Notes: a model not told the origin generated them from the sequence alone. Shown: positions 11,976 to 22,362, numbered from the stretch's first letter. The stretch is 64,000 nt of DNA from Lysinibacillus pakistanensis (GCA_001312325.1 BBDJ01000001.1:248001-312000), one strand, 5' to 3'. Translations and numbers: made by a program.

Positions 11976-12254
11976 AAAGTGTGAATCAATTTGTTATATT
12001 GAAGAGGCTTTCTGTGTCTGATTAGCAAAAGTTTTATTTGTTAGCGGCGGATTTTTGGGTTTTAGTGGCGATTTTCTCAAGTTAAGTGGCGCAAGCAAAG
12101 GTTTTAGCGGCTTTCCACACAAAATAAGTGGCGGAACTTAAGCAATTAGCGGTGATTCAAATATAAACTGGATAAATCGTACCGCCTATATCGATCTGAA
12201 CCAGTACTAGTTGCACATACTTTTTGTAAAATGCGTTTTACAACATATTGACTT
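11976..12254. repeat. Intergenic region with a six-unit, 21-base periodic array (12042-12167)
   Basis: Six consecutive units begin exactly 21 bases apart (12042, 12063, 12084, 12105, 12126, 12147). Each opens with a core of the form WAGYGGYK (e.g. TAGCGGCG, TAGTGGCG, AAGTGGCG), while the following ~13 bases diverge freely. A weaker seventh unit (TTAGCAAA) may precede at 12022. The array lies between the wecC start region and the end of the NERD gene. No gene is supported here. Confidence 0.8.
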
Positions 12255-13044
12255 TCAATTTTTAAAATCTCGACATTCCCCGTTCATAATCGTATCTCCA
12301 ATAAGCATGTAATAGTCCAGTAGTGCCTGTATATGTGCGTTTGTACTTTTATTTTGGCAATGCTGACAATACCAAGTCATGCGTAACTTCAACATGCCAA
12401 ACTGATTGCAGTTTTCACAATAAACGCCTTGTTGCAAAGCCGAACTGTCAATCTGATAATAATGGCAAAGCGGAAATGGTGTTCTATGCTGTAACTGTGA
12501 CAAAATAATTTGTTTTATTTCTGTTGTTGTCTCTTTGCTTTTTCCTATATGTTTATGCAGAAATAACGGTAGCTCTTTTGCCATTATTATAGGCAGCCCC
12601 TCATACGCTCTAAGAATATGTACATTATTAAATGGGAACACAACAGCCCCATATACAGGTATCGTAATATGATGCTTTCCTAAAAAAATGCTTCAATCCT
12701 TTGATATATTGTTCAAGCTGTATTTCAGGATGGGTAAAGACTTGCACTTCTCCTGTTTCAGAAGTACGAATGAGCTGACGAGGATTATTTTTAAAATGGA
12801 CTGTTCCTCGAATGTTTTTGATTTCTAGTATTATGATAGCGTTGGGGACGATGATTAAAATATCAATTTGCATGGGAAAAACAGAGGGAAGCATAACATT
12901 GTGGAAAATGTAACATTCATTAAGGAGGGCCATTTGCAGTAGCTCTTTCACTACATATTGCTCACCAAAATCACCCGCTTCTTTATTTTTAAGTTCCTGC
13001 TGAAGTTTTTGATATTGTGGATGAGTGGGGTGTAAACGAGTCAC
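12255..13044 (-). CDS. NERD-domain protein with C-terminal zinc ribbon (frame broken)
   Basis: About 262 residues. The N-terminal half is a nuclease-related (NERD) domain: GDFGEQYV, then FHNVMLP, QIDILIIVPNAIIILEIKN (the D...E.K pattern of restriction-like folds) and a KNNPRQLI segment. The C-terminus has two CxxC knuckles, CENC and CQHC, about 18 residues apart, i.e. a zinc ribbon. GTG 13044 is the start, with AAAGGAC upstream at a longish spacing. The T-run (A7 on plus) at 12682-12688 breaks the frame; six bases give HFLGKHH and continuity. NERD proteins are thought to act on nucleic acids; no substrate can be named. The gene is flanked on both sides by 21-base arrays. Confidence 0.75.
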
Positions 13045-13142
13045 AAGCGCTTAAAGTCCTTTTGTCAACGGAGATGGTTCGAAGGGTTTTATAATCAATT
13101 AGTACTCTCCTTTTCTATATTTATCAATGTTTTTTTTCTTTA

Positions 13143-13204
13143 CAGCGATTGTTGTGTCTTATCAGCGATTTTCACTTTTCTTTTAGCGATTCACCTAAAT
13201 AAAA
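13143..13204. repeat. Three-unit periodic array with AGCGATT core
   Basis: Cores CAGCGATT at 13143 and 13163 and TAGCGAT at 13184, i.e. spacings of 20 and 21 bases, with divergent sequence between. The second unit continues TTTCAC much like a unit of the 12042 array (GGCGATTTTC), so the two arrays look related. It lies between flagellin and the NERD gene. Confidence 0.6.
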
Positions 13205-13215
13205 AGGAATCACCT

Positions 13216-14064
13216 TTAATATCGGGGATTCCTCATTGTTCCACTTTCAAGTAATTTTAAAATGGACTGTGCCTGTTGCATATGCATTGCCAGTACATAT
13301 TGACTCGCCTGCATTAAAATTTGTGCTTTGACCATGTTCATCATTTCTTTTGCGATATCGGCATCACGAATGCGGGACTCGGCTGCTTGTAAATTTTCTG
13401 CCGTGTTCACGTTCGCATTATAGGCATGCTCTAGTCGGTTTTGATAGGCACCTAGTCGAGAGCGCTCGTTTGATACTCGTTTTAAAGCCTCGTCCATTGT
13501 GGAAATGGCTTTATCAGCATCTTCTTGGGTTGCTATAGAAGCATCCTTCAAGCCTAGTGCCTCTGAGCCCATACCATTAATGAACAGCTCAATGTTTTGA
13601 CCTGAATTTGCCCCTGCCTGAATTTTAATACCCTTTGTAGCATGGTCCCCATTCAGTAATGTCTTTGTATTAAATTCTGTATCAGTTGAGATGCGTTGGA
13701 TTTCCTTTTTTTTAACTCTTGGAACTCAAGCTCAAGCTTTTGCCTGTCATCGTCTGTCAATGTATCATTGGCTGCTTCAATTGCCAATTCACGCATGCGC
13801 TGAATCATATCATGTGTCTCATTCAATGCCCCTTCAGCTGTTTGCACAAGTGAAATCCCATCCTGAATATTTTTCGCAGACATATTCAGTCCACGAATTT
13901 GGGCACGCATTTTTTTCTGAAATCGCAAGTCCTGCAGGATCATCGGCTGCACTATTGATTCGGTAGCCAGAAGAAATTCGAAGCATGGCCCTGCTCATAG
14001 TATCGTAATGCCTGTTCATATTATTCAAAATTGACATACCTGTAGCTGACCACTTTCCAAGCAT
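13216..14064 (-). CDS. hag: Flagellin, short form (frame broken twice)
   Basis: Filament subunit of about 281 residues, containing only the conserved D0/D1 N- and C-terminal coiled-coil parts, with no D2/D3 insert. Recognisable segments: MSILNNMNRH, SGYRINSAADDPAGLAISEK, ISLVQTAEGALNE, and near the end the helical region AKEMMNMVKAQILMQASQ. ATG 14064 with GGTGGTGAAATC upstream is chosen over the internal ATG at MSILNN. Breaks: T7 13910-13916 (six needed) and T8 13706-13713 (six gives the family sequence LKKEI). A sigma-D promoter lies upstream. The gene is apart from any flagellar cluster in the window; other flagellin genes probably exist elsewhere. Confidence 0.9.
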
Positions 14065-14089
14065 GATTTCACCACCTTTATTGTTCTTT

Positions 14090-14115
14090 ATATCGGAATA
14101 CCTAAGATTCTTTTA
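14090..14115 (-). promoter_or_regulatory. Sigma-D (motility) promoter of flagellin
   Basis: Minus strand: TAAA (14112-14115), a 14-base spacer, then TCCGATAT (14090-14097), one base from the sigma-D -10 consensus GCCGATAT. It lies 26 bases upstream of the flagellin start, as expected for a motility sigma factor promoter. Confidence 0.85.
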
Positions 14116-14246
14116 AGTCTTTTTGGTAATGTATTCTAATTTAATAGGTTTTATATAGTAAAAATTTCTAATTTATTCTTACCATTTTAACTTTAGACCT
14201 AGTCGTAATTGCATCCATTTTTTTTCGAGCGCTGGCGTTAGTATAT

Positions 14247-14284
14247 AAAAGCACCCGCTTCTCGTATATGAAAAGTAGGTGCCT
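14247..14284 (-). terminator. Probable terminator after IDEAL-domain gene
   Basis: Imperfect stem (GCACC...GGTGC with further paired positions inside) followed on the minus strand by TTTTATAT. It sits 19 bases past the corrected stop of the IDEAL-domain gene. Confidence 0.6.
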
Positions 14285-14302
14285 AACTGAAATACTGTGT
14301 AT

Positions 14303-14777
14303 TCAATTTTCGAAACCCCCAGGTTGATGGCTCTTTTGATGTAGAAGCTCAAAAAAAGAGTGTTTTATTGTGATCTAGTAATGCCTGATCAATTAAATAA
14401 TCTAGGTTTTTTTGCTCCAATTCTGCAATAAGCTGATCGATTTCACCAGCAGTTACAGAGGAAATAAGAGGTAGCTGTGGCTTTGGTGTAGCGTTTTCAA
14501 GAATTGGTGCTAGATGCTCATGAACATTTGTGATTAGTAATAATTGATATAATGGTAATCGAATAAAGCGATTACCCTTTTGGAAAACAAAGACCTCAGA
14601 TAAATTTTCAATTTGCTGCGTATTCAAGTTGATAATCATCTCTTTACCTTCTATGGGAATGAAATGGAAAATCTCATTCTCTTTTAAAATAGAGAAATAT
14701 TGATAAGCAAATACGAGACGTAATTTGTCTCCAGTGATTTTTGTATAGAACGGTTTCATATATTGAACTTGCATCAT
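14303..14777 (-). CDS. IDEAL-domain protein (frame broken near the end)
   Basis: About 157 residues. The first ~100 residues are a beta-rich unknown region; residues ~110-145 form the IDEAL domain, recognised by the heptad-like helix ending YLIDQALLDHNKTLFFELL. IDEAL domains occur in YpiB-like and other Bacillales proteins and probably mediate protein interaction. The A7 run at 14351-14357 ends the frame inside the domain; six bases extend it by 16 residues to the stop at 14303. Start is one of two tandem ATGs (14777/14774) after GGAGGG. No function assigned. Confidence 0.65.
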
Positions 14778-14991
14778 CCCTCATCCCTCCCTATTTATCT
14801 GATTATTCAGATTTTAACATAAATCAGTTAGCTTGTTAACTATCTAAACCATGATTTTTTTTCTTTCTAACCATTCAGCTTATCATGTACGGATTTTAAT
14901 CGTATAATGGAAGGACAGTCTTTTTTTCTTCCATACGTAGATGCTAAAAAAAGCATAAGCCACTAGCTATATTTTTGAAAGGAGTGAGGTT

Positions 14992-16564
14992 ATGGCATTG
15001 TCTATTTCTCAAATAGCTAAGGAGCATCAAGAATTTGTCCTTACCAAATTGAAGGAAGCTGAACAGGCGTTACACCCTTCCTCTACTGAAGACGAAGAGC
15101 TAGTGCGTCGTGCTGTTTTTTTCAGTACGGAACAAATCAGTGATATTTGAACGTTTTAATGGGGCAAGTTCTATATTATATGCAAGCGTCCAGGATGTCA
15201 GACCTGCCTCAGTAGAAATTGATTTTGCTAATGAGCATTTAAGCTGTAACTGCCCTCAGCTAAAATGGTGTCGGCATCAGGTAGGTGCATTGCTCGCCCT
15301 TTATCAATATTTTGATTCTGTTCAAAATTGGTCCAGTGCTTGGCGCTCGCAAAAAACAGTTGAGCTCAAATTTTTAGCAGATGAACGTAGTCCGGAAAGC
15401 TGGCAGCGAATGGTCCATGAAGTGATGCGTCGCCTATTACCACCAGGTCGTATTTTAGAGGGCTACGGTATCTCTGCAATACGAACAGATGTATTAGAAC
15501 GACTTCAACGTCATATGCTTTGAACGTGAATGGCAGCCACTTTATAAGCTTTTTGTAGAGCTTTCGATTTTTAATACCATTTGGCGTCATGTCAATGAAA
15601 CACAAGGGCATTCAATCGATTCTCCATATATGAAATATTTTATTGATCAAAGTGTTCAATCATTGGAAAGTATACTGACAGAGCTAACTGGGCGATCACG
15701 ACTTTTTGCCACTGATCCATTCTATGATGCACTCCAGCATTTAGTGAGAGAAATTTTATTGGAGCGTCAAGGATTATTTGCTAATCGATTACAAATATAT
15801 ATGCTTCTGTGGGCAGTATTATTTTATGAGAAGCCAAGGCGTGAACAGGAATTAGCACTCTTAAACAAACTTAATGAGCCTTCCTCAGAGATCTCTTTAC
15901 AGTCATTAAAAATGCTATTTTATGTGCTGTTACAAAAAGAAGATTTATTGCAAGAGGGTATTTCACATATTCAGTTGCAGCAAATGGCTGATTTAGTTGA
16001 GCTTGCTACGTTTGCAAAAAGAGCTGGTGAGTTACCTGCACAAACGATTATACTGCGAGCAATGCTACCATTTACTGAAGTGTTTCTACAGCAAATTGTG
16101 CCAGTTGTTCAGAGAGCGCAATATGTACGGCAATTCCAGCTTTTGTATGAAGATGTACAGCTCACAGACGAAGAGGAAGCCTCTTGTATAGTGCCTTTGG
16201 TGTTTATGGGCTTCAGCCATTTTCATTCTTTCTAATTAAAAAAAGGACGTTATCAGGATTGGGCCGCTCTTCATCAATTAAATCCTTCATCTCTATCTTA
16301 TTTAGAAATGTGTGGATTAAAGGACGTTCTACAAGTTGCCCCAGCGACTGTAATGCCCTTATACCATCTTTATGCCATGGCTGAAATAACGCAAAAATCT
16401 CGCATGAACTATAAGCAAGCAGTTCGAATTTGGAAAAGTATGCGCAGCGCTGCAAAACGGCTGGTAAAGTGGCTTATTTTGAAACCTATATGCAAACAAT
16501 TCGTAGTGAATTTAAACGACTTCGTGCATTACAGGAAGAAATTGAGAAAGGAAACTTAGGATGA
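14992..16564 (+). CDS. ywqB: SWIM zinc-finger protein, YwqB-like (frame broken five times)
   Basis: About 523 residues after repair, partner of the downstream SNF2 helicase. The SWIM finger is visible as LSCNCPQLKWCRHQVGALL (CxC...CxH) at residues ~80-100; the rest is helical and unassigned. ATG 14992 follows AAAGGAGTGAGG. Breaks: T7 at 15116-15122 and A7 at 16238-16244 (six each), an extra base in TTT at 15519-15521, a missing base near 16181-16186 and a missing base in AAAA at 16434-16437. With all five corrected the length is a multiple of three and the stop overlaps the ywqA start as ATGATGA. The density of non-run errors here is the highest in the window, so a true pseudogene is conceivable. 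Confidence 0.8.
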
Positions 16565-19324
16565 TGACTATCAATGCTCCTTCCCCATTTTCAAAAAAAC
16601 TACAGCTTCAGATTGAAGTCGCTCAGGAAGGTTATTTTACATTACAAGGCTTTACAGCTGATGGCGTGGCACTAGAAGCAGATGCACTTATTTCTTCATT
16701 ATTTTTTTAACTATGAAGAAAATGTCTATGGTTTGTTAAGTAATCGGACAGATTCTACTGTTGAGGTTTCCTCGTCAGAGCTTCTTGATATAGTTTCACC
16801 ACGCTATCAGCATCCATTTATAGAATGGCATGGGAAAAATACTGAGAGTAACAATTGGCTAGAAAAAATCTCAATTTTGCAAGCGTATTGGCAAGAGCCA
16901 AAACTTTGGTCATACGCCGATATAGCAGATGACTTTTCCGCGCTGACTTTCTCTATTGCAGGTATAGATACAGCATTATTAGAAATAGCTGTTCAGCAAA
17001 AGCTCAATCATGCTGGCCTTGTATTAGCTGATGTACCAAAGCTGATGCCATTTTTCCAACGTGGTGGCTGGCCATTAGAACAGAATCGTCAGGCTGGTGC
17101 AGTTACAGTCTCCTTACGCTTGAGTGAACCAGAGGAGGATGCAGATGTTTGGCTTTTAGAAACGGTCCTTAGCACTGCTACTACTAAAAACTATTGGACA
17201 CCTGCCATTCGTAAGCAGTCTCATCCAATAGTTGAAGCCCTACCTGTAAAATGGCAGATATTCGCTGAGGACATTGAACAGCAGCAAGCTCAAATTGCTG
17301 ATCTTCTTTCTTTGGAAGAGTTACGGAGTGATATTTTTATCCGTGTGATGTTAGAAGATTTACAAGTAAGAACTTTTTTTACGTGAGGATCTCGCTAGAT
17401 TACAGGCACTGGGCTTTGAGGTAGTACTTCCCGCTTGGCTTAAGGATTTAAAGCAATCCAAAATCCGTGTTCGTGTGAGTACTGGTAATGTAGCAACCAA
17501 AAGGGTAGCTGGGCTAGATGATATATTAACATTTAAATGGCAATTTTCAATGAATGGACAATCGATTTCACCTGAACAATTTAAAAAGCTTGTAGATGAA
17601 AAACGTGAATTTATCCGCATTGGTACCGAATGGTTTCGAGTGGATGCGAACTGGATGCAAGAAATGCGAGCACTGATGCAGCAAGCAGAGGATGAGAGCT
17701 GGACAGTTCGCGAATTACTATTCCGAGAGTTGCCAGAAAACTTATCTTCCCCCCCTGAAGAAGAAGCTGATGATGAAATGCGAGATGATCCAATTTTCGC
17801 ATTCGAGTTACAGCAATCCCTTAAATCCTATATGGAGCAGCTTCAGGAGAAAAAGGGTCTTCCAACAGTACCAGCTCCTTTAACATTACAGGCTGAATTA
17901 CGACCCTATCAACAGGAAGGCTTTGAATGGCTTGTCTTTATGCGTGAACAGGGTTTTGGTGCATGCTTAGCTGATGATATGGGTCTTGGTAAAACAGTTC
18001 AGCTTATTTCTTATTTGCTTTATCTTTATGAAACAGCAGATCTTACAAAGCCCTCTATTATCATTTGTCCTACGTCCGTACTGGGTAACTGGCAAAAGGA
18101 GATTGCCCGCTTTGCGCCCTCGTTAATTGTGCATACACATTATCAGGCCAATCGAGCAAAGGAGGATGTATTTAAACACCTAGTGGAAAGAGATAAACCA
18201 CATGTGATTTTATCAACTTATGGCACCGTTTCACAGGATGCAAACTTTTTGCAAGAGATGAGTTGGGCAGCAGTTGTTCTTGATGAGGCGCAAAATATTA
18301 AAAATATGCAGACATTACAGTCAAAATCGATCCGGAAATTACATGGAGCTCATCATATTGCATTAACAGGAACACCAGTTGAAAACCGTTTATCTGAGCT
18401 CTGGGCAATATTTGACTTTATTCATAAGGGATACCTAGGAAGCTTTGGTCGATTTAATGAAGAATTTATTTTACCGATAGAAAGAGATGAATCAGAGCCT
18501 CATAAACAAAAGCTACGTGCGAAAATACAGCCTTTCTTACTGCGTCGTACAAAACGGGACCCGAATTTACAGCTTAATTTACCAGACAAACAAGAATCTC
18601 ATGCTTATTGCCCATTAACAACTGAGCAAGCGTCTCTATATGAAGGATATATTCTAGAAACGCTCGATCAGCTTGAGCAATTAACAGGCTTTCAGAAAAA
18701 AAGGGCGCGTTTTAAAGATGCTCAGTAAATTAAAGCAATTATGTAATCATCCTGCCTTGTATTTAAAAGAACCTTTCGAGGATGCTGAAACAATGCTAAC
18801 ACGCTCTACCAAATTAGAGCGTATCGTGCAAATGGCAGCAGAAATCGTGGACAATGGGGAGCAGTGTCTCATTTTTACTCAATATATAGGAATGGGTCAA
18901 TTACTCCAGCATTGCTTTAGCGAGCTATATAACGTTGACGCACCATTTTTAACTGGCGCAATGCCTAAGCAACAGAGAGATCGCTTAGTTGAGGCTTTTC
19001 AGGCAGGAGATTTCCCTATATTTATCCTCTCCTTAAAAGCAGGTGGAACAGGGCTGAATTTAACTGCTGCAAATCATGTTTTACATGCAGATCGCTGGTG
19101 GAACCCAGCTGTGGAAAATCAAGCGACAGATCGTGCATATCGAATTGGCCAAACACAATTTGTGCAAGTGCATAAGTTTGTGACGATTGGAACAATTGAA
19201 GAAAAAAATTGATAAAATGCTGGCGCAGAAATCTGCATTATCAGAAGAATTAATACAATCAAGTCAGTGGTTAACTGAGCTAGAAGATGATGAGCTTCGA
19301 GCATTAATGACACTTGATTTTTAA
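16561..19324 (+). CDS. ywqA: SNF2-family DEAD/DEAH helicase, YwqA-like (frame broken four times)
   Basis: Swi2/Snf2 ATPase of about 919 residues, the size of B. subtilis YwqA. The N-terminal ~450 residues are the bacterial SNF2_N-associated region. Then the helicase core: LRPYQQEGFEWL (Q motif), DDMGLGKTVQ (motif I), STYGTVSQD (Ia), LDEAQNIKN (II, DEAQ), LTGTPVENRLSELW (III), and C-terminal SLKAGGTGLNLT (V) and DRAYRIGQTQ (VI). Such proteins move along DNA and remodel protein-DNA complexes. Breaks at seven-base runs 16702-16708, 17374-17380, 18696-18702 and 19202-19208 all resolve with six bases. A terminator follows at 19335. Confidence 0.92.
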
Positions 19325-19334
19325 TTGTTTAGAT

Positions 19335-19370
19335 GCGCCAAGAGCAAAAATGTTCTTGGCGCTCTTTTAG
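19335..19370 (+). terminator. Terminator of ywqBA
   Basis: Nine-base stem GCGCCAAGA (19335-19343) / TCTTGGCGC (19354-19362), followed by TCTTTTAG on the plus strand. Confidence 0.88.
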
Positions 19371-19595
19371 TTTTGAGAATATCAGTGGACAATTTGATTA
19401 CTTCTTTTCCTGCTTACTTCATACACTTATTAAGTTGTAAAATCATCATCACTGTGCGGTCTTCAGCAATGAACTTCAATAATAGGTATACATCATTCCT
19501 TTCTTTTCTTCATGCATTACGGTGCAAGCAAATATAGGAGAATGGCGGATCAGACAACATTATCACTTGCCCCGTATGTAACACTTGGCATACTG

Positions 19596-20018
19596 CTAAA
19601 CTACTGGTAATACAGCCTCTGCCTCTGGTAACACAAAATCCTTCAAGCCTTCCTGCTCATCAGACAGCTTTGTGGGTACAATAGCCTCGTCACTGTTTCT
19701 TGGCTTAAGGTGATAAAATCGGACCTCTTCAACGACTACCTCTGTTATAAAAATCTTCGTACTTTGTTCATTTACAAATGACCTTGATTGGATACGGCCA
19801 TTTGCTCCGATTAATGAGCCTTTCCCGCAATATTTGACGATATGCTCTGCAAGTCTTCCCCATACTGTACAAAGAATAAAGTCAGCATCTACTTCCCCAC
19901 GATTGTTTTTAAAATTGCGATTAATGGCTAAAGAAAAATGTGTTTGCACGCGATTTTCGGATAAGTGTCGTAACACAGGATCTTTTGTTAATCTTCCAAC
20001 CAGTCCGACTTGATTCAT
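19596..20018 (-). CDS. ssbB: Single-stranded DNA-binding protein, SsbB/YwpH-like
   Basis: About 140 residues, intact. The OB fold begins MNQVGLVGRLTKDPVLR and continues FSLAINRNF, DFILCTVWGRLAEHIVKYCGKGSLIGANGRIQ, as in Bacillus SSB proteins. It lacks the long acidic DDDIPF-type tail of the main SSB and sits beside ywpF and ywqA, as does the competence-induced ssbB of B. subtilis. ATG 20018 is preferred to TTG 20021, with AGGAGGTG seven bases upstream. A ComK-like AAAA-N5-TTTT box lies about 60 bases upstream. Confidence 0.85.
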   Translation of the reverse strand: MNQVGLVGRLTKDPVLRHLSENRVQTHFSLAINRNFKNNRGEVDADFILCTVWGRLAEHIVKYCGKGSLIGANGRIQSRSFVNEQSTKIFITEVVVEEVRFYHLKPRNSDEAIVPTKLSDEQEGLKDFVLPEAEAVLPVV

Positions 20019-20076
20019 CAATTCACCTCCTTTGCTTTTGATGTTCTCATCTTACAAGGACGAATACTGAATTGGC

Positions 20077-20089
20077 AAAAGTCATTTTT
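20077..20089. promoter_or_regulatory. Possible ComK half-site (AAAA-N5-TTTT)
   Basis: AAAA GTCAT TTTT at 20077-20089, upstream of ssbB. ComK binds paired AT-boxes of this form in B. subtilis and activates ssbB there. I see only one clear box, and AT-rich DNA yields such matches by chance, so this is weak. Confidence 0.35.
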
Positions 20090-20334
20090 TATCATTTCCT
20101 TTTGTTTTTAATCATAAATTGGTTATATTAGCCGTTTTTCTTTGCAAAAATCAAATTAATTTATTGACCGAACGCTTTTGCTCGTAATAGCAAATGCTTT
20201 TTCATGAAATATGAAATTTCATAGTTTTTTTCTTTTTCCTTATTGGCTAGGAACAAAGCAAGGTCTCATCATCACATGGCCCAATTGAATGTGTTATACT
20301 AATAAAGATGACAGACTTAGGAGGATTATACATA

Positions 20335-20760
20335 ATGAAAACATTTAAAATGCTTTCCTTTGACCTTGTCACAAAAGATGGCATACAAACATTTCCTTTA
20401 GTCGATGGCATTATTATTAATCAGGAAAACAGCCATCAATCATGGATTCTTGAACTGTTTATGGATGGACAATATCGTTCAACCTTTCAACATCTATTAG
20501 AAAAAGCTGCAGTCTTTAATGTACGTGCTGTTATTTCATTTCCAGATAATGAACCTGCTCCTTTTCAGGTAGCCGTACATACTGTTCAAGAAATCGGAGA
20601 ACATATTTCTGTGCTCTTAAAGGGTAAACTTAAAACAAAACGTTCAAAATATGCAGAGCAATTATTAGCTGAGCTGCTGGCAGAAGGCGTATCTTTAGAT
20701 AATTTACTTGATCGCTTCTCCCATGATATGAAAGAGCGTCCAAAACTTAAAAATGATTAA
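20335..20760 (+). CDS. ywpF: YwpF-like family protein
   Basis: About 141 residues, intact, soluble. It begins MKTFKMLSFDLV, then LVDGIIINQENSHQSWILELFM, resembling the YwpF family start. Function unknown. ATG 20335 is chosen over ATG 20308 because AGGAGG lies 10 bases upstream. A TGTTATACT extended -10 lies at 20292-20300 but no -35 is evident. Position beside ssbB and fabZ matches the B. subtilis order. Confidence 0.75.
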   Translation: MKTFKMLSFDLVTKDGIQTFPLVDGIIINQENSHQSWILELFMDGQYRSTFQHLLEKAAVFNVRAVISFPDNEPAPFQVAVHTVQEIGEHISVLLKGKLKTKRSKYAEQLLAELLAEGVSLDNLLDRFSHDMKERPKLKND

Positions 20761-20813
20761 ATTAACGTTGCTGTCTAATTGCACCGTTATTTTTTTCGAT
20801 CGATTTTAACTGT

Positions 20814-20855
20814 AAAAAAAAGAGTGTTCCATTTTCTGGATACACCCTTTTTATT
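20814..20855. terminator. Probable bidirectional terminator
   Basis: Imperfect stem GTGTTCCA / TGGATACAC flanked by A-rich sequence on the left and CCCTTTTTATT on the right. It lies between the convergent ends of ywpF (plus) and the lipoprotein gene (minus) and can serve both. Confidence 0.75.
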
Positions 20856-20881
20856 ATTATCGCGTATTTATGTTGTAACGC

Positions 20882-21253
20882 CTACGAACGTCTGTTTACT
20901 TTTTCTTCTACCATATTTTCTTCATTGACATTGTCATTTCGTTCAACGCCATTTGCATTTGGTACGTTGTCAAAGCCATTTGTACCGTTTAAATCTGCGT
21001 TTGTTCCAGGTGTTGTAGCTTCAGGTATTGTACGGTTTTCATTTACAGTACCACGGTCATTACCTATCACATCTCGATCATAAGCATCATCGCGGTCATT
21101 TGGATCTAATGCATCTTCTACTCTGTCAACGCCTCGGCGAACATCATTTTCAGCATTCTCCACAGGTCTATCTTCAACCGCTCTGTCTCCCCAGTTACAT
21201 CCTCCAAGGAATAGTGTAGCAAATAGAATAGTTATAAATGACATTTTCCACAT
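20882..21253 (-). CDS. Small Asp/Asn-rich lipoprotein, unrecognised
   Basis: About 123 residues. A type II signal peptide ends in the lipobox LFLGGC, so Cys near residue 19 would be lipidated and the protein held on the outer membrane face. The mature part is very rich in Asp, Asn, Arg and Glu (e.g. NDVRRGVDRVEDALDPNDR), with no hydrophobic core and no known domain; it is probably disordered. ATG 21253 follows GGAGG by seven bases. I do not recognise a family. Confidence 0.7.
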   Translation of the reverse strand: MWKMSFITILFATLFLGGCNWGDRAVEDRPVENAENDVRRGVDRVEDALDPNDRDDAYDRDVIGNDRGTVNENRTIPEATTPGTNADLNGTNGFDNVPNANGVERNDNVNEENMVEEKVNRRS

Positions 21254-21361
21254 ATTAAAAACCTCCTTTCTTGGGTGCTATGTCAGCAAATACAACAGGT
21301 GCATTTGTGATCCTACATAGATTGCCCGGGAAAGGAGGGAACTATCCGATTTTCGTAAAAA

Positions 21362-21747
21362 CTATTTTTGTTTTTCTTTTAACAATTGTTCAATGTAAGC
21401 TGCTTCTGCTTTACAAGCGTACGTATATTTTGTACCTAGCTCTTTTTGCAATGTCTCGATTGTTTCGATTTGCTTAGCTGTGGGCTCTTCATTTAAAATT
21501 TTCGCAATTACTTCATCGATTTTTTTTGCGCCATTTCTTCATGAAATTCAGTGCTCAGCAAAACATTTGCTGGAATTTTTTCAATCCATGCGGCATTCTC
21601 TTGAAAATAAGTCTGCCAGCTAGCAATGAAGTCTTCCATAGAGAAACGCTTTTCATCCCAACCAATACTTGCTAAGTATGATTCAAAAGATGTTGAAATC
21701 GAACGCGTAATGCTAATTTTAACACCTGAAGACAGATCCTTATACAT
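21362..21747 (-). CDS. Unrecognised soluble protein (frame broken)
   Basis: About 127 residues once the T8 run at 21520-21527 is read as six (or 128 with nine). The N-terminal half contains SFESYLASIGWDEKRFSMEDFIASW and the C-terminal half is helical and charged, ending EQLLKEKQK. GGAGG precedes the ATG at 21747. No signal peptide, no membrane segment, no motif I know. It sits between the lipoprotein gene and fabZ, on the same strand, with 175 bases to fabZ. Confidence 0.6.
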
Positions 21748-21922
21748 CTATATAATCCTCCTACGTTTTAAAAAAAACCTAAAATTACATGTATTTCAAT
21801 TTACAATCGCTAATACGCCATCGCATTTTAGAACATAAATAAACTGCTAAAAAAAATTAACAGCAAGGACATGATTCGACATAATTATTTTATAACTTTT
21901 AGCCTATAAATGCAAATTAAGC

Positions 21923-22362
21923 CTATTTTGGCTGTTCAGGTCCTATAGCAAATAGAATATCTGCTTCACAAACAAGCTCCCCATCAACTGTTGCTATACC
22001 ATGACCTTTGCCCATTGCACCTCTTAGTTTAACAAACTCTACTTCCAGTCGAAGCTGATCCCCTGGTACTACCTGACGTTTGAAACGGCAATTATCCACA
22101 CCTGTTAAGAAGGCTAAGCGACCTTTGAATTCTTCCGCGTTTAATAATGCAACACCACCAACTTGTGCTAGTGCCTCAACAATTAAAACACCAGGCATTA
22201 CAGGATAGCCCGGGAAGTGTCCATTGAAAAAAATCCTCATTGATAGATACATTTTTTAAACCTACTGCACGTTTTCCCTCTTCTAATTCAACAATACGAT
22301 CAACAAATAAAAAAAGGATAACGATGTGGTAAAATCGCTTGAATTTGCTCTGCTGATAACAT
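21923..22362 (-). CDS. fabZ: 3-hydroxyacyl-ACP dehydratase FabZ (frame broken twice)
   Basis: Removes water from 3-hydroxyacyl-ACP in fatty acid elongation. About 145 residues, usual length. The hot-dog fold is recognised by LPHRYPFLFVDR and the catalytic His region [24 protein letters not shown] 22362 follows GGGGG. The A7 runs at 22309-22315 and 22227-22233 break the frame; both resolve with six. It follows the EpuA-like gene and precedes an unknown gene, in the B. subtilis ywpB position. Confidence 0.93.

Noticed and set aside
12042..12167. Possible CRISPR array
   Set aside because: Repeat cores are only about eight bases, spacers about 13, repeats are not identical, and no cas genes are present.
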